From assembly GCA_023614405.1 (NCBI GenBank), contig CM042694.1, positions 353,356,010 to 353,420,009 of the forward strand: a stretch of DNA of 64,000 bases, read 5' to 3'. Shown piece after piece: positions 34,187 to 46,540 of the stretch (within the stretch, counting starts at the first letter, position 1; every line of letters starts with the position of its first letter). The translations under genes were made by a program, and so were the position numbers. Under the pieces are notes generated by a model. It made no database searches, had not been told where the DNA came from, and worked only from the letters and a program-made list of their open reading frames with translations. This stretch comes from Avena insularis (taxonomy: Eukaryota; Streptophyta; Magnoliopsida; Poales; Poaceae).

Positions 34187-37100
34187 TGGGTTGGACTTAG
34201 CAGTACAATTGTGTAATAGCTTGGACGAGCCAAGCCACTACTAAATATAGAAAAATAATAAAACAATGCAGTTTGAATAAATAGGTATATAAAACAGGCA
34301 TAAGTAAAGTAGTAGGACAAGGCTTATGAATAAGTAGTTGGCTTGCCTATGGCCAACAATATGTCCTTGGACTTCTGTATAATTGCATCTATCGCCGTAA
34401 CAGTTCACACATGCAAACAATCAAAACGTAACAATCACCACCAAGCAAATCAAACATCAACATAATACAACAAGCAATTGAACAAGACAACAATATACTT
34501 CAGTAGTTAAGGTTAACACCAACTCATAGCAGCTGGAATTACCTTAGTTGCAAATGTGAAATTTCTTTGATGATTTAATTGCCAATAAAGGGGTTTAGTA
34601 CAAAGACAAGGTTTTGTATGATATCAATGTACAAATATGATATCAACAAGTAGGTGTTGAAATAAAAAATCCACCAAAAGTGGTTTCATTATTTTATCAA
34701 TTTTCTTTAGTTAGTTATATGAATTTTCTAGTGAGATAAACCCTTGTTTTGGTAACTAATTTACCTGAAAAGATCTGTAGCTCAAATAAATTTCTCCTCA
34801 GAGGTTATTGTAGAGCTATGATTTTTGAGAGTTGGTTTTACTCCAAAATAATTACCAGAATGCCCTTGGGGAATTCCCAAATTCAAAACTGCAAGCAATT
34901 TGTATTTTTCAATAGATTTATTCTCCAAGTACAATGAGAATGAGATCAAGGACAATGGATAAGCATTACAGATACCTTGTAGTAGAATTTGGATTCATCA
35001 TTTTTGGAGTTGGAGACCTTCTGTTAGGATTTATCTAGTGAAACAACCCTTAATAGAAGAGTTTAATTCACCAAAATTTTAAAGATGGTCAATAAATCAT
35101 GGAAACTTTGTGTTAGGTAGATATTGCAATACCACTTCAATAACAGTTGGAATCAGCTTAGAGTAGGTTATATATTTACTTTGGGAAATTTTCCAAGTCA
35201 GATCTAGGGTCATTTTGTTAATTTCTACAATAGATCTAAAGATCTTTTTGGCATGGAATCAAAGCCACATACAAGGTACTGGAAATAGCTTCCATTAGAA
35301 CTTTTTTCAAGGGATTTTAACTAGGCAAGATCCATATATGAATTTTTGAGTGGATAGGACACATTTTTGTAGGATAAAAACTAGAAAATGTGTATTTTGT
35401 ATTTTGTCAAGATTTTGCTTCTGCATGTTGTGGAAAACAGGTAGGTACATGCCAAAAATTTTATCTAGCCAAAACTAGGAATTTTCCATTTTTTTAATCC
35501 TCACAGCAAGTTAACAGATCTTGGTAAATGGAAAAAAGAAAAAGGGGCCCGTGGGCCCGATCCGGAAGGATATGGGATGTAGTGGGCAAGATTGGCCCAC
35601 TCTGGCAAATCTAGGTGCCAGAGCATGGGATCTAAACAGCCTAGGAGGGGCCCACCAATCAGCGACAGAAAGCTGCCGAAAGGGTATCAGACGAGGGTGA
35701 CCGTCGGATCCAGTTTGGATCGATGTCTCCTGTTCATCATCCACCTCCTACCCGGGATTAGAAAGGGGAAACCCTAGGGCAGCCCTGTGAGGCAGGGGAC
35801 GCTCACTGGAGGCTTACTAGAGAACGAGGAGGGGCAGAGGAGATGTGATGGTCGATGGTGAGACGAATGATGGGCAACAGGGTAGGTTGTAGTCCCGAGC
35901 CGATCCTCGTGCGACGGTGCCTGAAGTGACCTTGCCGGAGCTTGATGGAGACGATGGCTAGGATGTCCTTGAGCAATAGCGGGATCAGGATTAGATGGAG
36001 AAGGGAGAGGGGGATTCTCTAGAAAAAAGTGAGGAAAGAGAGAAAGGAAGGACAGCTCACGCTCCAGATCTTGATAAAGGCTAAGAGAAGCTCTTCTTCC
36101 TCCCCAAGGATCTACGAGTCCATAGGCGAGTCAGGGTCTCTAGAGGTGACCAAGGGGTGGTGTGGGAGCAGAGTGGGGAAGAAATGAGTTTTTGGGGTGG
36201 CATGTGGGCTTATAACCAAGATGGGTTTGGTCTAGGGTGGACCATGTCCAATGGAGGGCTGGGCGGCAACCTGGCTCCTGGTTGGGCAAGCAAACGATGG
36301 TGGGGTGAGAGTGGGGTTCTAGCAGAGGCAGGGAGTGGTGAGAGTGGTCGTGGTGCTTCTACAACTTTAATCCTTGGCTCACATGCATGTGATGGCATCA
36401 ATGCCTCTCTCCTTCTCTCCAAATACAAAGGACGAGGGTGAATAATGAGGCTATAGTGTTTGGTCGACCAGGAGAGGGGAGTGGCTACTGGATAGGTCTT
36501 TGGTGGGATTTTATGTACATTCATTTGATTTTGTAAAGGCTAGAGATGCCCATGTAGAAATCTTAACATCTCCACTTTTTATTTGAATTTTGGAACAATG
36601 ATTTTTGAAGGGAATGGTTGGATTCTTTCAGATATGGTAGTCAAGTGGTATAGGGTGGAGCATATTTAAGAGAGGTCTTTTCACAAGCTTTGGATGGTGG
36701 GAAGGTTGTTTATAGAAAAATCTCAAAACGACCAAAAGTGAATATCATGTTCAAAAATCCGATTTTCGAACTAGGCAGGGTGAAGAGAAAACACCAGTGG
36801 ATAGGTATGGCCAAAAGGTATCTAGAGTATTTATCTCAGAATTTTCGAACTAATTATGATGGGCTTTTGCCATTATTTTCTAAAGGTCCTTAATATGTTT
36901 TAAAGGATTTATTTTGAAATGTTGAACTTGACTGAGTGGGTTTTTAGTCTAAGAATCCCCCAAATACCATTACACACATTGGGTAATTTTTCCAATATTT
37001 ATTGAGGAAGTAACGTATTTAAAACATTTATTTTCCCATTTCTGCCAATTAAGAAAATAGGAAAAAGTAAATAGTAAAAGTCTTCAAAATATATACTTTT

Positions 37101-38048
37101 GAAGTGAGAAGATACGGGACATAATATAGGCCTCCGATGTGCCCATATTTTCCAAAGTGTTTTGTTGAAAAACAAACTTTTTTCAATAGAAGGAGTTTCA
37201 AAGTTTTTGTAAAAGAAAAGAAATAAATATCTTTGGACCAAAATAATTGTGGAAAAGCCTTTATTAAATTTTTATCTCCAAGTTAGATGATTTTCACATA
37301 GTGTAGATGTCATTTGCACACCTTGGGATTTGAATAACAACAATTGTTTTAAAGAAACAAGGAAATAAGGTAGGAAAAAGGATGTTGGGCTAGAATATTT
37401 TTATACCATCAAAATCATATGATATTAAGGGGCTCATAGCTCAACTTGTATCATGGGCTATATGGATATATAGACCACATGATTTAGATCAGCATGGTAT
37501 AGAGGTATGACATTTATCAAGGTTGGGTGCTCCTAGGATTGATGCCAAACTTTGCTGAAAATAAGGGTGTGAAAGCAGATTATTATTTAGCCTCCAAAAC
37601 CATGATGGTTTAAGAAGCACAAGGCTCCAATTGAAACAAGGTAAGTGTGGGTTTATATACCATGTGTAGTAGATCACAACCATGTTGGCCAAGAAATGTT
37701 GAGGTGGAGTTGGGAGCTTCTCCCAAAGTAGGCATGTTGATAAAATTGGGAGAAACAGGTTATTTTATTGCCTGCAAAACCATCAAGAACAAGTGGGTCC
37801 AAGGATTATTTAGAAAAGGGATATAGTAGGATTTTGAAGTACTCATAATGTTGTACAATATTGTACCAATGCATTTCCAAAAATGCACAAGGGTTTAAGT
37901 GGGTAGAGACTCAAAGATGGGATGTTGATAAGTGTTTCGGACTTATTCATATTTTTACTGTTTGAGGGTTTAGACTAGGGTACAAGAGTTAATGTTTTTG
38001 AGGGGTTTCAAGGTTCCAAACTCATAATCAAATGGATGATGTTTAATA
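34187..38048 (-). repeat. Segment B: second copy of the long LTR-type sequence
   Basis: Collinear with 17484-19855 plus 24468-25907 of segment A. It starts abruptly a few bases after the C1 LTR and ends abruptly at about 38048, about 660 bp short of the end of segment A, so it is truncated on both sides. It retains ggaatggttggattc at 36611-36625, the uninterrupted insertion site of the Athila-like element. No genes are seen. Open frames such as 36157-36441 are chance. Confidence 0.75.
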
Positions 38049-38049
38049 G

Positions 38050-38295
38050 CAGATCGACGGGGGCTTCCACACCGGAGCCGACCTCGCCACCATCCGCTAG
38101 GACCATCCTGGTCTTCACGCTTCCGCCGTCAAGATCGCTGACAACGCCAACGTCGATGAGGTGCTCACCGACTCAGAGTCTGCTAGTACACCGGAGTCGG
38201 ACGCTGAGCCCACCTTACAGCCGGATGGCGTAGCCCATGGGGATGCCAGAGCCGAAACTTTGAGCGCGCCTCCTCCCGAAGCCACATCCAGATAG
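38050..38295 (+). pseudogene. Gypsy2 antisense gene, C-terminal remnant
   Basis: In the frame ending at TAG 38293-38295 the sequence reads an acidic, Ser/Pro-rich tail (DEVLTDSESASTPESDAEPT) closing with PPPEATSR. Strand (opposite to pol), place (between integrase end and 3' LTR) and composition match the acidic C-terminus of the Gypsy1 antisense gene at 8787-9000. A TAG at 38098-38100 interrupts it. The rest of the gene is cut off by the junction with segment B. Confidence 0.5.
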
Positions 38296-39615
38296 GACCA
38301 GCCACATGGCAAGGGACCCGTAACCTAGATCTTATCATCATATGTTTGCTTCTTGTGGGAGCCGAAACTTTTTATTCTGTCAAACTTGTTAACTTGTGGG
38401 AGCTTTGACTCCCTTTTCTTTTATGCATCATATGTTTGCTTCTTATTTTTCCTTCCATTCTTCTGCACATCAAATGTCTTTCGAACTTGCCTATTAGGCT
38501 GCTTGACTATTTTTATAGTGGGGGAACTCCTTTAGCCGGAGGAACTACCATTTCTAGTGGGGGAGCGTCAACGCACCCACTGGGTGTAGCCCCCGAGATT
38601 CCTTTCTTTCCTTCAAATTCTTTCTTTTCTTCCAATGAACATTTTCATCCGGACCACTTGACCTTCCTTGGCCAACCGGACAACCATGACCAATAGTGGG
38701 GGCGCATCAGCGCACCCACTGGGTGTTGTGCCTGAGGTTCAGAGTAGTTGGCGAAGCCAAGTGCTTCAAATTTTCTCTTTTCTTGCTCTTACCCGCGCCT
38801 GGGCATAATTATCCAGCTAGACTCCCTTAGCCGGTCAGAACTACATGATTCCACTAGGGCAGCGCGAGCGCACCTAGTGGGTGTAGCTCCGAGATTTGGA
38901 GTGCTTGATAAAGGCAAGTACTTCGGATCTTATATGTAGTTGAAATCTAACTCGGTGCAGTCGTGCAAAACAAACATACACGAATGAGTTTGATGTTAGT
39001 ATATTAATCGTCTGATACGCATGCTGTCAATCAGATTATGGTTTTGTTTTTTGAAAACTAGCTTGTGCTTTTCTGAACACTTTAGTCATTTTCCCATGCA
39101 CTCTGTTGTTTACGCTATGTCCTTGCTAGGCAGCCGGGTTGTGGTATGGAGCCAGAAGCGAAGGGGAGCTGACAATACTTTGCGCACGGTACTAAGGGCT
39201 GAGCAGTCAGAAGACACAACCTAGGCACTTAGCCGGAACGTCCAGTCTGTCACATCCTTTGCTGTTTTTCATATGGGCTGCCTCGAGCTTTTGCTCTTTC
39301 TAGTCGGACAGCCGGGTTGTGGTCTGTAGCTGAGATGAAGAGTGGGCCTTCGATACCATCGCACACTACTCAGTCGGTTCTCGGAATCGACAAGCGGGAG
39401 CCAAAAAAAATCAAAATCGAAAAAAGAACGATATGCAAATTTCTGACAAGGAGCCCTCGAGTGTCTCTCGGGGTCCCACATTTTTCATTCATCCATAGGG
39501 ATCATGATATACATACACTATCATACGACTAGGTGTAAAACGGGCGGAGCAGGGCCACGTTCTAGGGACGCTCGGTCTCCTCATCCGAGTTGTCCATCTT
39601 GTTCTTGTGTGGCTG
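38296..39615 (-). other. Gypsy2 3' non-coding region with imperfect repeats
   Basis: 1.3 kb without a gene. A block close to gcgcacccactgggtgt occurs three times, at about 38557, 38696 and 38853, each followed by gagattt- or gaggttc-like sequence, giving a degenerate repeat of roughly 140-155 bp. The phrase catcatatgtttgcttctt occurs twice (38335 and 38425), and agccgggttgtggt twice (39131 and 39310). Confidence 0.6.
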
Positions 39616-40700
39616 CTACGCGTTGATGAGGTAGTAGGAGTTGTTGCATAGTGCCCGGCTGATGATGAAGGGGCCCTCCCAAGGCGGTGATAACTTATGC
39701 ATGCCCTTCGTGTCTTGCACTATCCGGAGAACCAGATCACCCTCGCAGAACATGACAGCTGACTCCGGCTCAAATTGTAATGGCCGAGACTTTGCTGGTA
39801 CAACGCCGACCTTGAAAGTACCAGCTCGTGGGCCTCCTCGAGGAGATCCACGCTGTCCTCCCATGCCTCTTGATTTTCCTTCTCGGTGTAAAGGAGCTTG
39901 CGGGGCGATTCCAACTCAATGTCCGTGGAGAGGACGACCTCTTAGCCGTAGACGAGGAAGAACGGGGTGAATCCGATTGAGCGATTCGGGTGGTGCGGAA
40001 GCTCCATAGCACAGCCAGAAGCTCCTCAATCCAGCATCCAGGAGACCGCTCCAAGGGCTTGATGAGTCTCGGCTTGATGCCGACTAGCACTAGGTTGTTT
40101 GACCTCTCGACCTGCCCGTTGGACTACAGGTGCGTGATGGATGCGAGGTCCAGCCGGATCCCCTTGTTGCTACAGAACCGGGTGAAGGCTCCCTTGGTGA
40201 ATTTTGTTCCATTGTCCATGATGATGCTGTTGGGGTAGCCGAACCGGTTGATGATGTCCGTGAAGAAGGTGATGGTCGTCGCCCTGTCTAGCTGCCAAAT
40301 GGGTTTTGCCTCTATCCATTTGGTGAACTTATCCACCACCACCAGCAGATGGGTCATGCCCACGCGAGCCTGCTTGGAGGGGCCGACCATGTCCAGTCCC
40401 CAAACAGCGAAGGGCCACATGATCAGGATGGTCTTGAGCACCGTAGTTAGCATGTGCCTTTGCTGACCGAAGCACTAGCACCTGTTGCACCCGCGGACTA
40501 GCTGTTCTGCATCCTTGAGGGCGGTGGGCCAATAGAAATCGTGGCAGAACGCCTTGGCGACTATTGCCCGGGATGAAGCGTGCTTCCAGCATTGGCCCTG
40601 GTGGATGTCCTTCAGCAGCCGGTAGCCCGTGTCCATGTCGATGCATCACTAGAATATGCCGGATACACTGCGCTTGTACAACTCTTTGTTGATGATTTTG
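39616..40700 (-). pseudogene. pol: Gypsy2 integrase, complete copy
   Basis: Reading right to left: the HHCC region (Cys pair in GCNRCQCF, about 40480), then WGLDMVGPSKQARVG with the first catalytic Asp, LLVVVDKFTKWIEAKPI, the second Asp in IIMDNGTKF (about 40215), a stop at about 40124, and then NGQVERSNNLVL with the Glu. The C-terminal part (GDLVLRIVQDTKGMHKLSPP and WEGPFIISRAL) ends at about 39616. Two frameshifts split it. The enzyme would have integrated the cDNA. Confidence 0.88.
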
Positions 40701-41690
40701 TACGTGTGCGTGCGCCACCGGATTTCCCTGGCCTCCACCTCGTCATTCGGGAGATCCCCATTGGCGATGTAATTCACGAAGGGTAGTTCCCAAGATGGTA
40801 TCTCCCGGATCGTAAGGATGCTCCCTTGCTCCGCTGGAGGATGTCGGGAGGCCGCCCGGGCGGGGTACCCGGACTGGCAGCCCCTGAGCAGCTTGACGAG
40901 CCGGCAACCCCGGGTCTTTCGAGCCGAAGGATGCGGACGCCTTGGAGTTGGTGCATGCCTTCTTCTTTGCCAGTTCCAAGGGTTCCGGGTCATTTGAGTC
41001 GGTAGACCCTAGGTTTCTGGCCCAGGTAATGGAGTTGGACTCGGGAGACGGGTTGATGGATGGCTTGTGCAGATGCTCCAAGGATACCCCTGGAGGGATT
41101 GCCTTCCTGGTGGAACCGACTCATGCGAGTGAGTCAGCTACCTCATTGTTGGCACCGGGGACATGATGGAATTCACATTTGTCGAAGCAGGCGCTGAGCT
41201 TCTGCACGTAGAAGTGGTAGAGGGCCATGTTCGCATCCTGGGCATCCCATTTTCCGGATACCTGCTGCACCACTAGGTCCGAATCCCCGAAGCAGAGGAT
41301 CCGGTAGATGCCTATCTCCCTGGTGAGATGGAGGCCGTGCACGAATGCCTCATATTTGGCCACATTGTTTTGAGGCCTAGAAGTGGATCTAGAGGACGTA
41401 CTCCAAACGGTCCCCCTTGGGCGAGGTTAGGACGATGCCGGCTCCCAAGCCCCCAAGCATCTTCAAGCTATCGAAGTGCATCTTCCAGTGATCCTAGTCA
41501 GGAACCGGTGGCAGGGACTGGATCTTAGCCTAGTCGACCAGAAAGTCCGCTAGGGACTGTGACTTGATCATTAGTCTTGGCTCATACTAGACAGAGTAGG
41601 CGGCAAGCTCGATTGCCCACTTGGAAACCCGACGGGTCTCGTCCTTGTTGCCGATGATCTCCGAGAGGGGTGCGGTGCACACCATCTTAA
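40701..41690 (-). pseudogene. pol: Gypsy2 second RNase H and linker, copy 1
   Basis: 41121-41363 carries the archaeal-type RNase H pattern AKYEAFVHGLHL (Glu) and CFGDSDLVVQQVSG (Asp), then EFHHVPGANNEVADSLA. The linker 40743-41081 leads toward integrase with EHLHKPSI, as in Gypsy1 (6637). The first part, with the HFDGS-like Asp, lies near 41470 (minus-strand HFDSLKMLGGLG), separated by frameshifts. Confidence 0.82.
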
Positions 41691-42960
41691 TCAGATGCTC
41701 TTGGAAGTAGTGCTTGAGCTTCTTACACGCCAGGTACACTTCGTAGCACATCTTATGATAGTGGGGATAGTTCTCCTTGGAGAAGGAGAGGACTTCGTCA
41801 GGTAGTAGATGGGTCTCCGAACCAGGACGACGCTGATGACCCGGTTGATGGCTGATATATAGAGCAACATCGGCTCCTTGTTAGCCGGCTTGGCTAGCAC
41901 CGGTGATGTGGATAGCATGCGCTTGAGGTCGTGAAACGCGGAATCCACTTGCGAGGTCCAGGAGAGCCTGTTCGTCTTCTTCATCAATTGGTAGAGCGGG
42001 AGTGCTTTATCGGCTTGCCGACTGACAAAAAGGCTGAGGGAGGCTAGGCATCCGGTGAACTTCTTGACTCCAAGCAATCTCTTGGGCAGTTGCATCCTAT
42101 CGATGGCCACGATCTTCTCCGGGTTCTCCTCGATTCCCTGATGTGAAACGAGGAAACCGAAGGGCTGGCCGGCTGGGATGCCAAAGACGCATTTATGTGG
42201 GTTCAGCTTCATCTGGTACCGGTGGAGGTTTCCGAACGTCTCCTCCTGGTCATCGAGAAGGGTGTGCTTCTCCTTCGTCTTGATGAAAACATCATCCACA
42301 TAGACATGCACATTCCGGCCAATCTGCGAGTGCAAGCACTTCTGCATGCAGCGCTGATAAGTGGCGCCTGCATTTTTCAGACCAAAATGCATGGTTACTT
42401 AGCAATATGCCCCGTACGGGGTGATGAATGACGTCTTCAGTTGGTCAGCCGGATTTAACCGGATATGATTGTAGCCAGAATAACAGTCTAGGAAGGACAA
42501 CAAGTCACAGACGGCCGTGGAATCAATGACTTGATCGATACGTGGGAAGGCAAAAGGGTCTTCCAGGCATGCTTTGTTCAAGCTGGTGTAGTCGATACAC
42601 ATGCGCCACGTCTTGTTTTTCTTCAACACCAGGATTGGGTTGGCCAACCAGTCTGGGTGGTACACCTCCATGATGAATCCGGCTGCGAGGAGCCGGGTGA
42701 TCTCATCGCCGATGATCTTCCTTTTCTCCTTCGCGAAGCGGCGAAGGGGCTGCTTGACTGGCTTGGCATCCCTCCCCACATGAACTGAATGCTCGGCGAA
42801 CTCCCTCGGGACACCCGGCATGTATTTTGGTGACCATGCGAAGATGTCCCGATTCTCACGGAGGAAGTCGACAAGCGCTCTTTCCTATTTGCTGTCCAAG
42901 CAGGCACCGATGGTGACAAACTTGGTCCGGTCGGACGGGTCAAGTAGAATCTTCTTTGTA
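41691..42960 (-). pseudogene. pol: Gypsy2 reverse transcriptase, copy 1
   Basis: 42399-42821 holds the N-terminal RT part, with EFAEHSVHVGRDAKPVKQPL near the start, WRMCIDYTSLNKAC, SFLDCYSGYNHI (motif A Asp) and FITPYGAYC. A stop follows GAYC at about 42399. 41691-42392 continues with MHFGLKNAGATYQRC and the catalytic YVDD (residues 30-33, about 42296-42305). KFTGCLASLSLFVSRQADKA and LPLYQLMKK follow. It is nearly complete apart from that stop and a frameshift at about 41800. Confidence 0.9.
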
Positions 42961-43450
42961 TCCTTGGCTGGTTGAAAGGACATGTCTCTAGTCGGCTTCA
43001 TGCTAGCCAGCACTTCCTGCTAGGCCAGCGCCACATTCCGCATGATCTGACACTTCTCCTCAGCAATGATGAGTGCTTCCGCTATCTTTGAGCCCGCTCA
43101 CGTGCATTCCATCGACCGCCTGAAGAAGCCGGCCACGGTGATCACGCCGTTTGGCCCCGGCATCTTCTTCTTGAGTACGCGTAGTGGGGACGCCCATGAA
43201 CTTGGCAAGGGCGGGAAGTCCGAGGAGTGTGTGGTATGTGCTGGTCAGGTTCACCACCTCGAACCACACCGGCTCACGGCGGAAGTACTCCTCGGTTTCA
43301 AAGATGTCATCCAGCCGGATTTTTCCTATCGGGGCACACGCTCGTCCTGGCAACACGCCGTGGAACACTCCTGGATGCCTAGCTTCTCTAGGGAGGCTCG
43401 GTAGAGCAGGTTGAGGTTGCTGCTACCATTGATGAGGACCCGAGAGAAGC
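42961..43450 (-). pseudogene. pol: Gypsy2 aspartic protease, copy 1
   Basis: The active-site segment near 43390-43445 reads VLINGSSNLNLLYRASLEKL, with Asn where the family usually has the catalytic Asp. MFHGVLPGRACAPIGKIRLD and STYHTLLGLPALAKFMGV follow (43060-43368). Compared with copy 2, about 22 bp between the active-site segment and MFHG (position 43368) are missing, which breaks the frame. It would have matured the Gag-Pol polyprotein. Confidence 0.75.
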
Positions 43451-44589
43451 GGCAGGTGCGCTCGTTGGAGATGAGGAGGGGTCGAGCACCATCGTGTAGC
43501 CCTCGGGGTTCGGCAAGCTGACCGACTGATCCTCCTGGCTCCAGGTGATGGGAGTCTCTGACCAGTTCAGGTACTGGGGGACCGGGAGACGATGGTGTTC
43601 ACTTCCTTGGAGCGCCATTTGCGGCTATTCTTGTCGTCTGGCTCCGTCTTTAAGATGTGGTAGTTGGCATGCGATTGTGGGTACCCATTATTGTTGTTGT
43701 TGTTGGCTGCCCTAGCCGGTGGTGCTGGTCCACCGGGAGGGGTCAGGGGTGTAAGAGGCAGACCGCCTTGCTCCTTCATCTTGCGCATCCAGCTGAAGTT
43801 CCGGGTGCTGTGTGTGGTTGGTTTCAAGGGTCCGATGTGCCACTTGCACGGGCCATCAAACATTTGTTCAAAGGTGAAGCGTGGATTCTCTCTTCTTGCA
43901 TCGCCCATCGGTGCCTCCGGCGCGCCTTCCACAGTGCTGACCTACCTCGCGTGGTAGCGGGGCTTCTGCTGTACGGCTGACTGCCTGCCTTGGAAGCGGT
44001 TGTCATTGCCCGGCCGTGTGGATGATCTAGCTTCCCCACCCGGGTTACTTGGCCGTTCGCGACCCGGATCCTTAGGAATCGGTCAACCATCGACGTTCAC
44101 CCGGAGGGGTTTCTTCATTGCTGTGTCGGCCTGGTGTATTGGTCCGTGACCATCACAAGTTCCGCCATGGTTTTCGGCTCGTCACACATCAGCCGATGGC
44201 GGAGCATGGTGCCTTCTCGGCATCCCTCGATGAAGAACCCAATCGCCTGGCTCTCCAAGACACCTTCGAAAGTGTTGCGCAACTCTGTCCATCTGGCGAG
44301 GTACTCGCGGTCTCCCTGGATGCACGAGGCCAAGTCACGAGGGCGACCTAGACGCTTGTACATGCCGTTGAAGTTGCGGATGAAAACCTTCTCGAAATCG
44401 GGCCACACGTTGATGCTGTTGGGCACGAGACTGTTGAGCCACATTCTTGCCGACTCGGCTAGTATGAGGGGGACATAGCGCACTGCCACGCGCTTGTTCC
44501 CATGGGCGATTCTGACTATTGTGGTGTAGTCGGTCAACCAGTCTTCCAGCTTCATGCAGCTGTCATACTTGGGGGTGTCCCGTGCAAGC
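43451..44589 (-). pseudogene. gag: Gypsy2 gag, copy 1 (fused to integrase end)
   Basis: The frame 44115-44621 (168 codons) is the gag core: MKLEDWLTDYTTIVRIAHG, ESARMWLNSLVPNSINVWPD, NFNGMYKRLGRPRDL, YLARWTELRNTFEG and IGFFIEGCREGTMLRHRLM. Its first 11 codons (MDLLEEAREL...) come from integrase of the other copy, joined in frame at about 44590. 43567-43932 is the C-terminal part with a degenerate knuckle (CKWHIGPLKPTTHSTRNFSW: the last Cys of C-x-x-H-x-C is changed). The N-terminal part of gag is missing because the duplication starts inside gag. Confidence 0.85.
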
Positions 44590-45430
44590 AATAGCTCACG
44601 GGCCTCCTCGAGGAGATCCACGTTGTCCTCCCATGCATCTTGATTTTCCTTCTCGGTGTAGAGGAGCTTGCAGGGCGATTCGAACTCGATGTTCGTGGAG
44701 AGGACGGCCTCTTAGCTGTAGATGAGGAAGAACAGGGTGAATCCGGTTGAGCGGTTCGGGTGGTGCGGAGACTCCACAGCACAGCCAGAAGCTCCTCGAT
44801 CCAGCAGCTAGGAGACTGCTCCAAGGGCTCGATGAGTCCCGGCTTGATGCCGGCTAGCACTAGGTCGTTTGACCTCTCGACCTGCCCGTTGGACTACGGT
44901 TGCGTGATGGATGCGAGGTCCAGCCGGATCCCCTTGTTGCTACAGAACCAGGTGAAGGCTCCCTTGGTGAAGTTTGTTGCATTGTCCATGATGATGCTGT
45001 TGGGGCAGCCAAACCGGTTGATGATGTTCGTGAAGAAGGTGACGGTCGTCGCCCCGTCTAGCTTCCGAATGGGTTTTGCCTCTACCCATTTGGTGAACCT
45101 ATCCACCACCAGCAGCAGATGGGTCATTCCCATGTGAGCCCGCTTGAAGGGGTCGACCATGTCCAACCCCAAACAGTGAAGGGCCACATGATCGGGATGG
45201 TCTTAAGCACCGTAGTCGGCATGTGCCTTTGCTGACCGATGCGCTAGCACCCATTGCACCCATGGACTAGCTGTTCTGCATCCTCAAGGGCGGTGGGCCA
45301 ATACAACTCATGGCGGAATGCCTTGGCGACTATTGCCCGTGATGAAGCATGGTTCCTGCATTCACCCTGGTGGATGTCCTTCAGCAGACAGTAGCCCGTG
45401 TCCATGTCGACGCATCACTGGAATATGCCG
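44590..45430 (-). pseudogene. pol: Gypsy2 integrase, copy 2, C-terminus replaced by gag
   Basis: 45187-44894 has LDMVDPFKRAHMGMTHLLLV, DRFTKWVEAKPIRKLDGATT and IIMDNATNFTKGAF (second Asp; the usual G after N is A). After a stop at about 44894, NDLVLAGIKPGLIEPLEQS follows. The frame then runs to VDLLEEAREL at about 44600 and passes into the gag core of copy 1. The DNA-binding C-terminal part (GDLVLR, WEGPF) is therefore absent from this copy. Confidence 0.85.
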
Positions 45431-46540
45431 GATACGCTGCACCTGTACAACTCTTTGTTGATGATGGTGTATGTGTGCATGCGTCACCGGATTTCCCTGT
45501 CCTCCACCTCGTCATTCGGGAGATCCCCATTGGTGATGTAATTCATGAAGGGTTGTTCCCAAGATGGTATCATCGGATGGTGAGGATGCTCCCTTGCTCC
45601 GGCTGGAGGATGTCGGGAGGCCGCCCGGGTGGGGTACCCGGACTGGCATCCCCCGAGCTGCTTGACGAGCCGACAGCCCTAGGTCTTTCGAGTCAGAGGA
45701 TGCGGGCACCTTGGAGTGGTGCATGCCTTCTTCTTTGCTGGTTCCAAGGGTTCCGGGTCGTCCGAGTCGGTAGACCCCAGGTTTCTGGCCCAGATAATGG
45801 AGTTGGACTTGGAAGACATGTTGATGGATGGCTTGTGTAGATGCTCCAAGGATACCCCTGGCGGGATTGCCTGCCTTGTGGATCCGACTCGTGCGAGCGA
45901 GTCGGCTACCTCGTTTTTGGCATCGGGGACGTGATGGAATTCACATCTATCGAAGCAGGCACTTAGCTTCTGCACGTGGGAGTGGTAGAGGGCCATGTTC
46001 GCATCCTGGGCGTCACATTCTTTGGATACCTGTTGCACCACTAGGTCCGAATCCCCGAAACAGAGGATCCGGTAGATTCCTATCTCTCTGGTGAGCTGGA
46101 GACCGTGCACCAATGCCTCGTATTCGGCCACGTTGTTTGAGGCCTTAAAGTGGATCTAGAGGACGTACTCCAGTCGGTCCCCCTTGGACGAGGTTAGGAT
46201 GATGCCGACTCCCGAGCCCCCGAGCATCTTCGAGCCATCGAAGTGCATCTTCTAGTGATCCGAGTCGAGAACCGGTGGCATGTACTAGGTCTCAGCCTAG
46301 TCGACCAGAAAGTCCGCCAGGGCCTGCGACTTGATCGTCAGTCTTGGCTCGTACTAGACAGAGTAGGCGGCAAGCTCGATTGCCCACTTGGCAACCCGAC
46401 CGGTGGCGTCCTAGTTGCCGATGATCTCCGAGAGGGGTACGGTGCTCACCATCTTAATCAAATGCTCTTGGAAGTAGTGCTTGAGCTTCATACACGCCAG
46501 GTACACTTCATAGCACATCTTCTGATAGTGGGGGTAGTTC
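45431..46540 (-). pseudogene. pol: Gypsy2 second RNase H and linker, copy 2
   Basis: 45679-46131 (150 codons) has AEYEALVHGLQL (Glu), CFGDSDLVVQQVSK (Asp), FHHVPDAKNEVADSLARVGS and EHLHKPSI. It matches copy 1 (41121-41363) residue for residue over most of its length but is open for longer. The first acidic residue lies upstream, near 46245, across a stop. Confidence 0.83.

Noticed and set aside
17484..38048. Segments A and B as the intact LTR pair of one element
   Set aside because: B lacks both ends, and the sequence between holds no matching internal coding region; kept only as a possibility.
38036..38233. A 65-codon plus-strand frame at the segment B/Gypsy2 junction
   Set aside because: A different frame (ending at 38295) gives the acidic tail expected for the Tat antisense gene, and this one spans the junction.
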